Source of the DNA: Poecilobothrus nobilitatus
Lineage: Eukaryota; Arthropoda; Insecta; Diptera; Dolichopodidae
Reading direction: 5' to 3'
DNA: 64,000 bases
Assembly (NCBI GenBank): GCA_947095535.1
Contig: OX352774.1
Location: 238,911,825 to 238,975,824, forward strand
In this document: positions 25,996-36,702 of the stretch, piece after piece
Layout: every line of letters begins with the position of its first letter
Numbering within the stretch: position 1 is the first letter of the stretch
Program-made: the position numbers and the translations under genes
The notes under the pieces: generated by a model
The model's input: the letters and a program-made list of their open reading frames with translations, nothing else
Told to the model about the DNA's origin: nothing
The model's database searches: none

Positions 25996-26075
25996 CCTAT
26001 CCAATCAATAATAATTTAATTGAACTGGACCTTATGAAAACTGGACCCTATCCAATCAATAATAATTTAATTGAA
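25996..26075 (+). repeat. 29 bp direct repeat, 51 bp apart
   Basis: A 29-base phrase starting 'cctatccaatcaataataat' is present without a mismatch at 25996-26024 and 26047-26075. 'ctggaccttatgaaaactgg' and similar text lies between the copies. This looks like a recent local duplication. Confidence 0.85.
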
Positions 26076-26774
26076 AATCCATTACAAAGCGAAGTTTTAT
26101 CCATATGGCCAATGTTTACAATAATGAACTTTAACAAAGCAAAATCTCTTCCCAATAAAAGATTGGGGAAAAGTTTTTAAATTTTAAATAACGTATGATT
26201 TTTTTTTTAAAACTCAGCTGAGTTCAAATTCAAGTCAAGTACAGTTTAGTTTTTGTTTTTTTGTTTTGTTTTTTAATTTAAAGATTCATTTTAATAACAT
26301 GTCAATTTGATCCAAAAGTTTTATTTTTATGTCTGTATCAGATAAAGTAATTTGTTTGATTTGATTAAGGATTTTATTTTTCTTTCTCGTTTCATGAACT
26401 AAAAAAAATCTTCTCTTTTATGGTAAGATATTTTCTTTTTGCTTTTGAACCCATATCAATAATTTTTTCTTATGTTATTTGGACAGGTCGAATAAAAACC
26501 TGAAAAAAAAAAAAAAAACAAAAATTTCTATAGTTCGATCAACTAAAATCAAAAAGAAAAATACTTAGGTCGTACTGATGAATTCAGTGGTCTGTAAGGT
26601 TATAAATAACTTTATATTTGATTAATAAAATAAAGGTAAGATACCAAAAACTATTGTAAATGACATAGAGAGGATTCGAATATTTTATCTTGTTTAATGG
26701 TCTTTCAAAATAAAAATAAAAATGTATATTTATTTTTCTATTAAAAATACATTTGAAACTGTATTAGAAGAATG
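26076..26774. other. AT-rich stretch, no gene seen
   Basis: No gene is visible. A donor-like 'aaggtaaga' at 26633 has no supporting reading frame. Confidence 0.45.
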
Positions 26775-27660
26775 TGGGTTTTTTGATACTTTTTAGCACA
26801 TTTCCTATGTACTTATTGGTTTCATTCTATCCATCCGTCCGTCCGTCTGTTTACAAAACTTCTATACCGTTAAAGATAGAGAAAAAAAATTTAACCATGG
26901 GTAGGTTTCATAAAAAAAATAATTTTGTGGAACAACTTTTTCATGTAGCCCTGTCCATTATGACGCTACAGCCCCTCAAACTTTGAAAAAGCCCTATTTT
27001 TAAATGCATATATCTTATGTTCTGCTTAAAATTTTGTCAATCTTAAAACACCATTCAACAGGAATTTTTTTTACCCTTGTAAATCAATATCAAAATTACA
27101 TAGTTTTTTTTCATTTAGTACCTATCTAAATTTAGGATTATGTGAAAAACAAATGGTTCATGATTTTTCTACCTTCTTAACTCCGGCACGCTTTTAGATA
27201 GAGGCTTGTAATTTTGAGGCAAGAAAGAACTTTTAGAATTAATGTAAGTTTGCTCAGAAAATTTTTTTAGACCACCCCCTATTAATGAACTATTAGGGCT
27301 CAAAAATTGAAAATTTGCTATTATAAAATTTGCTAATTTATTGCTAACTTAGGCACCTGTACGCATTTTTCTTCGCAAGACATAAAAATTAAAGCTCCAG
27401 TAATATATTTTTATGTGTGTTAACGGTTGTTCTTAGTTATATAGGGTTCCGGTTAGGGTTACAACCCCTCAAAATTCCAGAAAAGTCATATTTTCACATA
27501 TTTTCTTATTACAAAAAATTTCTTAAATTTTATTTTTTTAAATTTTCAAATTTTTGTGCAAGTCACAATTCTAAACAGTTTGTATTGTGTTTTGGAAATG
27601 TGCGCTTTTAAAAACCGTTGGTTTACATTCTACCTTGTTTTTATTAGTTACAATTTTAAA
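26775..27660 (+). mobile_element. Family B mini-me-like element, best copy
   Basis: This is the longest copy of a dispersed element seen at least six times in the window. Its order is an end phrase 'ttttagcacatttcc', a TCCG/GTCC proto-microsatellite (26829-26850), 'ttacaaaacttctataccgt' and 'ttgtggaacaactttttc'. Next is the middle with 'ggcacctgtacgcat' and 'gtgttaacggttgttcttag', then the far-end phrase 'aacagtttgtattgtgtttt' and 'accgttggtttacattctac' (to about 27640). The GTCC run beside a fixed end matches the published description of mini-me/Helitron-like non-autonomous elements of Diptera. The short reading frames inside are not conserved between copies, so it is non-coding. Confidence 0.7.
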
Positions 27661-29085
27661 TACCATGTTACAATTTTTTTCTTGAGTATATTTTAGTCCT
27701 CAAATCAAAAACATCATAGAATAATATGTATTGTGATTTGGATTAAATTTTTTTGTTATTAGTCTATTTGAATGTTTTTGTGAAAGGTAAATAATTAAAG
27801 TACCTATATTTTTTTTTCTTTTTCTGATTCAGACTTACTTAAAAGATAAAAGCAGTTATTTTATATTAAAATAACTCAATACTTTTCGAGGAAAAATCAA
27901 TTGAGTTCAATGAACTTGTTCTAATTCGATATACAAAACGTTTTAATTTTTAGGAAAGAGGAAAGCATATTAGGTAATTTACTTTATGATATTATACTAA
28001 ATAATTTACTTTATTAGATGTTTTAAAGAAAGCGTGTAGACAATAAAATATATTTACTAATGAAAAATTATTTATTGGAAGAGAGGCAAGAACCAGTTTG
28101 ATTTAGAATTTGTAATTACACTTTTCTAATTTATTACAAAATTATTATTTCAGTTATTTTTCTTCCTATTTTAAAATTCTTACGACGTGTATCTTATTGC
28201 GTTAACAGTTTATCACTAATCAAAATATAATAAAGTTTTCTTTTGTATCAAATCTTCTTTTGATAATAACTCAACAAAGTTAAAATGAACTTAAATAAAA
28301 CTTATCAAATTTTTGTAGTATCAAATAAATAAGTATTAATAATAAGTAATTTACAATAAAATAATAAATAAAATAATTCTTGTGTAAGATAACAGATGTC
28401 GCACAAATAAAAATATAATTTTGGTTTTAATCTAAAAAAAAACACAATAATATATTAATTGTTTCACTTATTGATTAAGTTGATTAATGAATGAAATTTA
28501 AATTAGTGAAACTTTTTTAAATCAAGTTTAAATTAAACGTTTTAGTGAGGAATTTTTCTTTATTTTTTTTTAAATTAATAATATAAAAAATTATAAAAAT
28601 AACTGATAAATAAAAAAAATAAAGTATAATGCTTTCATGCGAAACTATAATCACTTTAATGTCTTATTATGAAAAGTCTTTTTAATTAGATGATAACTGA
28701 TAAGTGGTTATAAATTATTGTTCGAATAGGATGTGCATAATTTGTCCTAATCATAGTCCTTTGGTTGATATGTTGTGTGGTTAAATACTTGATGGTCACC
28801 GTTGTTTTAGCTGATTTTAACTTAAAAAAAGATATTTATTTCATTGCATAATTTTAGTATTTATTTTTCCCTTTGATCTAATGGGAGGAGAACATCTACT
28901 TTTAATAAAACACAAAAAACTATTCCTTCAGTTTACAGTTAAAAGCCTTACGTCATACTTAGGTTATAATATGATCTTTGAATTAAAGTCTAATAATTTA
29001 CTTCCTTTAACTACTTTGTATACGAAACCCAATACTATTAGCATATATATTTAAGAATATTACACAAAAATGTAATACCTAAGAT
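27661..29085. other. AT-rich stretch, no gene seen
   Basis: A/T low-complexity sequence without a recognised gene or element edge. Confidence 0.5.
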
Positions 29086-29094
29086 ATTTTAAAC

Positions 29095-29294
29095 GGCAGG
29101 GTGCAATAAAGCCAATAAAAGTGAAATATTAAAAAATGTTTATTATTATCAATAAACATTATTTTAAAAAAAATAATTAAGCTTTATTTCTATTTGGAAT
29201 TAGAAATAATGCCTATTCGCAGAATTTTGCGAATCACGCTTTATTTCTCATTTCAAATTGAAATAAGGCCTATTCGGCTTTATTGCACCCTGCC
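29095..29294. mobile_element. 200 bp MITE, 19 bp perfect TIRs, 9 bp target duplication
   Basis: The ends GGCAGGGTGCAATAAAGCC (29095-29113) and its exact reverse complement (29276-29294) flank 200 bp. Both sides carry the 9 bp direct repeat ATTTTAAAC (29086-29094 and 29295-29303). The right half holds two diverged ~40 bp direct repeats that start 'gctttatttct' and end 'ggcctattcg(g/c)' or 'tgcctattcgc'. Each can fold on itself. Between them is a perfect 7 bp stem, ATTCGCA/TGCGAAT (6-base loop). A 9 bp duplication with GG-starting ends fits Merlin-like or Mutator-like DNA transposons. It encodes no protein and would need a transposase from elsewhere. Confidence 0.92.
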
Positions 29295-29303
29295 ATTTTA
29301 AAC

Positions 29304-30376
29304 ATAATATTATCTATATACTGCTTTTGTTTTATCAAATATTAAATGTCTGCAATTTTTTTTTTTATTTTAAATTAAATTTTTAATTGAATCTGTTTTG
29401 TTCCTTTACAATTCTAAAATTTATTAAATAAAAAATATAAAATCAAAAAAAAATTTTTAAATTAAAAAAAAAAAACAAACAACAAATTTTGTTAAACCAC
29501 AAAAATGTCATAATTTATGGTTTAAAAAAAAATCACTACAAAGAAGATTAAGATTAAAATAAAAAAAAAAAAAAAATGAAGACTTGAAACCACAAAAAAT
29601 ATTTAAGCCAAATGACATTTTAACTTAACAACACTTACAAAAAAAACGAAAAAACCAAAAAACAAAAAAAAAATTACAGGAAAATAGAAAAACCACGAAA
29701 TCGTAGTTATTCTAATGGTACTCAAGAGTCAGAAATCATTTTATTTATTTTTTTTCTTTTTGTTCTTTTTTTTAAATGGTAGTTCAACATGGTTTTTGCA
29801 TTGAAGTTGTTCCCAGGTGTCTGATAATAGCACAGAATAAATTATATTGTTTTTCTACTTTTGTGTGCATTGTAAAATATAGGTAGAAGTCAAAATCCTA
29901 ACGAAAAAATTGCAATAAATTTTTTATATATAAAATGACTTCAGATTTCATCTGATAAAAAAATGTTTGTATTCTTTTATTAGTTTAATCTTGCAATTTA
30001 TGGATTTTTATTTCTTTTTGTTTTTTTTTTTTTTTGGGAATGAAAAAATTCAGAAAAAAAATAAAAAAGGTAAATAATATCTGCATATTGCGCGAACTGT
30101 AACCTTGCTTTTTTTTTTGTTTTTTAGTTTAATTTTCTTTAAATGTAGTTTGTATAACAACCATGTTTTTTTTTTGAGACAAACATTTTTTATTCAAAAA
30201 GAATAAATTTTAGAGAATATATCTATAGAATATTTTTAATATTATTTAAAGAGATTGGATTAGTTTTAAAAATGTTTACAGTTAAATATTAAAAAAGTAA
30301 AAATAATTTTGTCAAATATTTTAATAGTTAATTTGTCTTAGTGAACCATAAATATAACATTGTCGGTCCAGTTGTG
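29304..30376. other. AT-rich stretch, no gene seen
   Basis: Dominated by poly-A and poly-T runs. Nothing recognised. Confidence 0.5.
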
Positions 30377-30628
30377 TAATATGGCGCCGTAAATTAAGGC
30401 TATGTAATTAAAATTAAAATCTTGAGGTGATATTTTTGGTATTTAATTCACATTAATTAATTGCCAAATTTTAAAAATGGATTTAACCAAAATCCACTTC
30501 CACTCCACATCCACTTATCCACAAGCAAAAATTTTGGGGATTAGTTAATGGCGGTTAGTGATTTAGGTTAGCGGTTAGTGACTTTAGTTCATGGCGGTTA
30601 GTGACTTTAGTTCACAGCGCCATTATTA
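30377..30628. repeat. Inverted-end segment with a 21-23 bp triplet repeat
   Basis: 'taatatggcgcc' (30377-30388) and 'gcgccattatta' (30617-30628) are near-perfect inverted copies with one indel. Inside, 'gcggttagtga(t/c)ttta' occurs three times at 21-23 bp spacing (30548-30613), next to a pyrimidine-rich 'ccacttccactccacatcc' stretch. It may be a small MITE. No target duplication is evident. Confidence 0.4.
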
Positions 30629-31539
30629 TTAATAGCAGTTTCACTTTCTTAAAGTAAATTATTCAATTTTTCAGCGTTGTTTAAAGTTGATGATTTTCCA
30701 TTTGAAACTTGATGAGGTCTGTTCAATTTACCTATATTTGTTTTTTTTATTTAAATTCTAGAATATCTAACAAAACATTCTGTTTTAAATATTAGAATTG
30801 ATATTAAAAAGAAAATATGAACTATCTTAGATTATAGATATTAATTTATTATTCCTTGAATTTTTGACACAGTTTTTTTTTTTTTGGTTTTTTTTTAACG
30901 TATAGAATATTAAGTTTATTTGAATAATTTCTTCTTATTTTATTCTAAAAACCTACAATACTCTATAAATTGTTAAGTCAATTTAAATTTTTCCATGTTA
31001 TGCTTTAACTACTATCACTAATTTTTCCGGAAATTTATTCTATGACACGCTATTCTCGTTTAAAACATTTTGTTTTTTATTTCTTAATCGTTTAATTACT
31101 TCCCTATAAAAATGTCCGCAACTTATTTAATTTGTAAGTAATGATGATAAAAAGTTATTTTATTTTTTATAATCAGTTATAGGAAATAGCTAAGTGCTAT
31201 GAAAAATCAATCTTTAGCTATTTTGTTTATTACTTTTAAAGACGTATTATTCACAGTGATGGCATAAAAATTGTTCATTAAATATAATTAAAATTTAATA
31301 TTTTTCACTTTTTAGTGAACATTTTTAACACCGGATTTTATACAAAAGGCGGCAAAAGGCATAAAATTCAAAATACTAGGTTAATAGATTTCCAAGTGTC
31401 AGAAATATATTAAAAACAAAGGTAACTACCTTTGAAAAGAGTAAGAAAGGTCATTTTATATTCTGTCATGTTAATGCTACAATATATTTATAATTACTGC
31501 TGATTTTTAATTCACCACTTAAAGGAATCTTTCATTTAG
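30629..31539. other. AT-rich stretch, no gene seen
   Basis: Nothing recognised. Confidence 0.45.
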
Positions 31540-31840
31540 TTGAAGACATTAAAGAATCATTTCAAATATTAATTAGATAGAGTGAATCAAACTGCAATTT
31601 TTAATAATAATAATACTAATAATAGTAATCTCAATTCTAATATCAATAATAATAGCTGCCTCTCGTTACATCATGAAGATAGGAGCTATACACTACTACA
31701 TTATATACTGCTGACTGCTGGCCCTGACTCTGTAGCTATATTGACTAAAAAGGGAGGTCGATTTAATAAGTAAGAAACTGACACAGGGGGGTACTCTTGG
31801 CCTTTGGAATATTCTCACCTTCCTAAGGAAAAAAAAAAAA
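31540..31840 (+). mobile_element. Retroposon-like repeat family E, copy 1
   Basis: An AAT-rich 5' part ('atcaataataatagctgc') is followed by 'acactactacattatatact', and then by a 3' part 'ttctcaccttcctaagg' that ends in a run of 12 A's. The same order recurs at 45970-46325 ('attaataataatagctac', 'acactactgcatattataa', 'ttctcatctctcttagg' plus an A tail). A shared 3' end with a poly-A tail suggests a SINE or a 5'-truncated LINE. The 63-codon frame at 31582-31773 is not conserved in the other copy. Confidence 0.45.
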
Positions 31841-32989
31841 TCAAAAAAAAACTTAGAAAAATGTTTATACATTTATTGAAACATTATAAACAAACATCTT
31901 TCCTAAAACCGGAGATATCAAAAACATCCAAACAGAAACGTTGTAAAGATTAGATATCCGCCAAACTACAATATTGTACAGCAATTCAATTCCAAATGAT
32001 GAAATTCAACATTATTACAAAATAAGAAATTTAATATTTAGTGAAATTTTTTATGACCATCACTGTATTAATTATTTTTTATTGTACATACATTTAATAC
32101 TAAAGTGTGGTTCTTTTAAGTTTTATAATGAAAAAAAAAATACTTTTTTTGTGATGTTCTATTGACCAGTTTGTGGTCGATTTAATTACAATCAAAAGTC
32201 ATTAAATGCGGTTTTAGTCTGTCTTTTTGGAGTGAAAAACCAAAAGCAAAATGAAAGAACATAAAAAAAAAACAAAGAGTTCTGTAATAATTATTATTTT
32301 ATTACAATATGTTATGAGAATTTTTACTATAATATATTAGAAGTAGGGCTTTATTAAAATCTTGTGGTGCAAAAAAAAAACAATTTTATCGGTTTTTCGA
32401 GACTTTTCTGTTATTTTTTAATTAATTTTTATTATTTTTAAGTTTATTTTTTTTTTTGATAGGAAAAATTAAACAGAAAAGACAATCGTCATTAAAATAA
32501 TTGTCATATTTTGAAAATTAAGATAATTAAAAGCTGTACGTTTCTCAGATGATGTTTGATATTCTTTAAATTCATTCATATACTTATTTCTATTTCAAAA
32601 TAAACTTTTATTGTTATTTAATAATGAAATTTAAAGAGTAGTATAAATTTTTATTACCTAATTTTTTGGTAATTTGAATTTATTATACAAAATTACCCTT
32701 CAGTCTTTAGTGAAAACCTAGTATTAGTCATTACATCAATGAAAGAAAATTATTAAGTTTTGAATTTAAGTCTTTATCCGAATCAGACAGATTAGAGACT
32801 GCATCGTAAAGAATTTAATTAGGAACCTATATTTAATATTTGATAAGTAATAGAGATAATAAGTACATACTAAGTCATTAATATTCCTAATGTAAACCAT
32901 CAGTACTAACCATTAGAATTGGGTACAGTAAGTTAAAAACACAAATCATTTTTAAGGAAAGATAGTTTAATTACTGAAGGACATTAAAA
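31841..32989. other. AT-rich stretch, no gene seen
   Basis: Nothing recognised. Confidence 0.45.
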
Positions 32990-32997
32990 CACATTGG

Positions 32998-33065
32998 CCA
33001 CGAAATTCCAAAGACAAAATCCCAAAATGCCAAATTTCAAAATCTCAAATTTTAAAATTTGGGAA
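32998..33065 (+). repeat. Short-period 'caaaatccca' block
   Basis: 'gacaaaatcccaaaatgcc', then 'aaatttcaaaatctcaaatt', and more of the same. This is the motif that opens each unit of the 2466-3395 array, here as an isolated block with a period of about 15 bp. Confidence 0.6.
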
Positions 33066-33274
33066 TTATATATAGTTATATATAGTTAATTTAGGATTTC
33101 GTTTCGCTCCCTATTAAAACAACTACAATGTAATAACGACCAATTTATAATGTAATATTAGCTCAGAAATCGAAATACAAATACCTACACAAATATTATA
33201 AAGGTATAATAATTTTATAATCTTGGCCAAAAAATTCTAATAGTAAATAATATAGCGAATATTTGATACATTTT

Positions 33275-33601
33275 CAGTGGCTGTGTAAAAATGTGCCCAA
33301 AACAAAATCGGCCAAAAATTCAAAACGAAAAAAGACCACTTCGAAATTTTTTGCCCACATTCGAAACACTTTCGAAATTTTGTGGGCGATTTTTTATTAA
33401 TTAGGTACCCAATTAAAAAATTACCCAAAATTTTTGGAAAATTTGCCATTTCATTTTTGGCGTTCTTTTAATTAATTTTGGATGATTTTGTCTTTTTTTT
33501 TTTTATTTTACATAATGAATAATTATCCAAAAATATCAATTTGTTTTTTCAATATCAATTTTTGGCCGATTATATTTCAGAGTATTTTTCACACAGCCAG
33601 T
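33275..33601. mobile_element. Tc1-like MITE with ~45 bp terminal inverted repeats
   Basis: The left end CAGTGGCTGTGTAAAAATG, with 'aaaatcggccaaaaatt' further in, is mirrored by the right end (33555-33601), whose reverse complement reads ACTGGCTGTGTGAAAAAT, with 'ataatcggccaaaaatt' further in. That is about 45 bp with few mismatches. The CAGTGGC start and the GGCCAAAA phrase resemble Tc1-group ends. An inner inverted pair, GCCCACATTCGAAA near 33353 and TTTCGAAATTTTGTGGGC near 33370, makes a second hairpin. The 70-codon minus-strand frame at 33237-33449 lies across this structure and is not a gene. Confidence 0.75.
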
Positions 33602-36169
33602 TTTACTTATAATAAACATTTTGCATTAAATACTTTAAAAATTCAAATTCAAATTGTTTTATAAAAAACATTCAATCTATTTTTACTAAACAAATATTTT
33701 ATTGTAAAACCCATAAAAATTAAAATAAGCCAAACAATTTTTCTAACAAACTACTAGAATCCTTTTTAAAAATAACCTAACTATTCCTATATGTACTTAC
33801 AAATACAATAGTGTCTGGGGTTTATTGGAGATGAAAAAAAAAAAACATTAAACCTTGAACCTAAAACTAGGTTAATAGAAAATTTATTTGTTTTGATAAA
33901 TTTCTCTATTATATATTTTTAATAGAAGGGTATATATTTATAAAAATAAATAATTTTATCCTTAGACAAACAAAAAATTTAGATAAAACAGTAATACATA
34001 TACATATTATTTATAGTTTATTTTTATTTTATTTTTATTTTTTACAACTAATATTTATTACCATTTTGATTTATAGATTAAAAGGATATTCTGACAGTTA
34101 TCAATGTTATTTTTATTAAAAGTTTAATCTTTGAAGTTTATTAGGACATATTTAAAAAAGCAATAAATTTATTTAACTAATAATCGAATTTTTAAAAATA
34201 AAAAAAAATAATAATTATGCGTTGGCTCTATGGAAAAAATACCAAAATACAATGACATACAAAATTTATTACAAAACAATAATTTACAGACTTCACGACA
34301 GATTTCTTAAGATGAATAAAAACAACTTAATTTAAGTAAAATGTTTGAGGTTTAATTACTTTTAAAAGACGAGATATCTGCCTTAAATTTCAAAACTAAT
34401 TAAATGTGGTGATGACATTAAAAAAAAATAACATTTGATTATTAAAATATCTTCTTCTCAAAATTTTCCTTTATATAGTCCAGTAGGTATACTTTTCTTT
34501 TTGGGTAAAGCAGGTGAGAATCCCGAAAAACACCAATGAGCTCAACGAGCAAGTTCTCTTTGGCAAGTTCTCTATTGAGCTTGAACCAACCAAATGCCAT
34601 CTACTTTTTAAATAAAACATTAATCTAGATCCTATGGTATCAACAAACATTAATAATCTGTTTGACTTGGGGATTGGGGTAGGAAACAAAGGAATATAAA
34701 TATAATATAGTTATAATTAGGTTCAAAAATCCATTCAGTTGAGAAAAAAAAATAAAGTGTTGTTTGTAAATAAATAACATCATCTTTCATACGAGTCATA
34801 GTCTATCCAAAATTTAAAACTTAAAGCAAATATTAAAATTTTTTAACGACCTCAAGGATAATGTACTATTATTTAAGTAAGTTAAATTTTTTTTATTTTA
34901 TTTTCTTAAAATTTATCCGATTTTCCATTTCTTTTAATATTCTTAAAATTTTTTTTTTTAAAAATTCCTTGGACTTTTTCAATATGTGTGAAAAAGAAAA
35001 CAACAAGAAAACTCAGTATAGAAAAATATTTTTTTTTTTTATTTTCTCAATTTACTTCACATATTTTTCTTGTTGTCTTTTTCTTTCACAAAAGATTTTT
35101 AGACAATTTTTTCATCCTTTTAAGAATTTTCATATTTCTAAAACCTGTTCAGGGACTTTTAAGCGTATTATGGAGATTTTTTATTTTTGTTTGCAGTAAG
35201 TTATAATATATATAGGGAAAACCAGTTAGTTTTCATATTTTTATATATGGATCTAAGAATGCATAAATGGTAGAGAATAATATTTTATATTATTATAAAT
35301 TATTTCATAGAAACAAAATTTTATAAAGAAAGTAATAAACACACAAAGTATATAAAGTTGATTTGAGATTTTGGGAATTTCAATGTATAGACGACAATAT
35401 TTTCTTTTGTTTGTACATTTAAAATACTTTTTTTTTTCGTTTTTTTTTTTAAATTGACTATCATTTTGAAAAAAAGTTAAAAAAAAATATAGCTATATAT
35501 TTAAAAGAAGTATTAAAAGTAAACTTTAAACATTTTTTTCTATATTAAGTCAAACTTTATTTCTTGCTTTCTTTTGTAAAAAAAAAAAAAGTCGTATATA
35601 AAAGAAATTATATCAATCCCCAAGAAAATTACAATTTTAACAGTAGAGAGATTGGGAATATGAAAACGGATTATATTAAAAGTTTTTGCTTTTTTTTTTA
35701 AATTTGTATTGAACATTTTTAAGCAGCTTTTAATTTTCGTTTATTTAAGGAAAAAACATATTATTATTTTTTGTTTTAAATGAAAACATCAAAAAAGATT
35801 TTTACACATATAAGCAAAATTTAATAATTGACTAAAAATTTTTAAAACAGTCCTACGTAAATAACTTTGACGGACGTTTATATAAAAAAGTATCTTCAAA
35901 GGTAGATTTTTTTTTTTTTTTTTTATTCTTTATTTAGATCTTATAAAATATATAACTTACAAAAAAAAATTTAAAAATATCAGTTTACTTCTTTGTTTTA
36001 TAATTAATTTTAAGATAGCATGATTTCTTATTTTATTAATTTTATCAATATTACATTAAATCTTTGAATGTTCCATGGTATTTTACAATCTTATATTTAT
36101 TATTTTTTGGTAAAAATTTCATTTAAAAATCCAAATTTATTTCTATAGAGTTTTAAAATAAAAATCTTA
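33602..36169. other. AT-rich stretch, no gene seen
   Basis: No gene recognised. A less A/T-rich patch lies at 34495-34690 and has only a 72-codon minus-strand frame without a family signature. The 112-codon frame at 34861-35199 is Phe-rich and comes from poly-T sequence. Long T runs occur near 35910. Confidence 0.5.
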
Positions 36170-36395
36170 ACCTATCTTAACCTATATATCTAATCTAATT
36201 TACCCTATGCTATCCTACTTATCCTAAATAATTAAAAATAATTTTAATCTTCTATGTAGGTGTTTTCTAACTACCAATACTTTCTACTAATGTATTTGTC
36301 CCTTTCTGGTATATGTCTATCAAATTTCAACATCGAATAATCTGCGTTTCACGGAATATAGTCAATGATCTTGCACGTGGCTCGCCTATTATAAT
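36170..36395 (-). mobile_element. Possible retroelement 3' end
   Basis: On the minus strand a less A/T-rich part (36395-36245) is partly open in one frame (FDRHIPERDKYISRKYW near its end). It is followed by a run of 'taggttaagatag'-like direct repeats (36240-36170), as often seen in 3' ends of insect LINEs. I do not recognise a conserved motif. The SINE at 36418-36692 inserted just beside it. Confidence 0.25.
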
Positions 36396-36417
36396 GAAAT
36401 AATTAAGTAGATTAGTT

Positions 36418-36692
36418 TATTTATTTATTTATTTATATTAATATTACATACATAAATGTAATGTAATATTATTGAACCATCGGCTACTAAGGCCATTATA
36501 GGTTTTTATACTATTATTAAATTATATACTAATATTATTTATTTTGTTTATATTATATACTATATATTTACATTATTTTTGGTCGTAAGGGGGTAAGTAA
36601 AGAAAAAAACACTTACGACCTGTGCAGGGATCGAACCCACACTTCTTAGGTTAATACACCACACGCCTATCCACTAGGCTACCGAAGCCCCC
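36418..36692 (-). mobile_element. Complete tRNA-derived SINE with 10 bp target duplications
   Basis: On the minus strand the element starts at 36692 with GGGGGCTTCGGTAGCC, a tRNA-like head, and carries both pol III internal promoter boxes. The head is followed by a 9 bp hairpin (CTTACGACC/GGTCGTAAG at 36612-36620 and 36581-36589) and an A/T-rich body with 'ggccttagtagccgatggtt' (36476-36495). The tail is a run of AAAT repeats (36418-36436). Direct repeats TAGATTAGTT at 36408-36417 and 36693-36702 bound it exactly, showing target-primed insertion by a LINE machinery. The 3' acceptor half cannot pair with the 5' end, so this is not a functional tRNA gene. The length is 275 bp and I cannot name the family. 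Confidence 0.9.
36627..36681 (-). promoter_or_regulatory. Pol III internal promoter (A and B boxes) of the SINE
   Basis: The A box is TAGCCTAGTGGATAGG (minus strand, 36681-36666). The B box is GGTTCGATCCC (36637-36627), a perfect match to the GGTTCGANNCC consensus. Their spacing fits a tRNA-type promoter with a short variable region. The element could therefore still be transcribed by RNA polymerase III. Confidence 0.85.
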
Positions 36693-36702
36693 TAGATTAG
36701 TT

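Noticed and set aside
31582..31773. Asn-rich 63-codon frame as a gene
   Set aside because: The Asn run comes from AAT repeats, and the second family E copy has no matching frame.
34495..34690. Possible reversed family E copy
   Set aside because: Only 'ggtgagaatc' is shared; order and tail are not present.
34861..35199. 112-codon and 72-codon overlapping frames
   Set aside because: Phe/Lys/Ile-rich translations of poly-T and poly-A sequence.
36581..36692. Functional tRNA gene
   Set aside because: The A and B boxes are good, but the 3' half cannot pair with the 5' GGGGGCT end. The unit continues into a SINE body with tail and target duplications.
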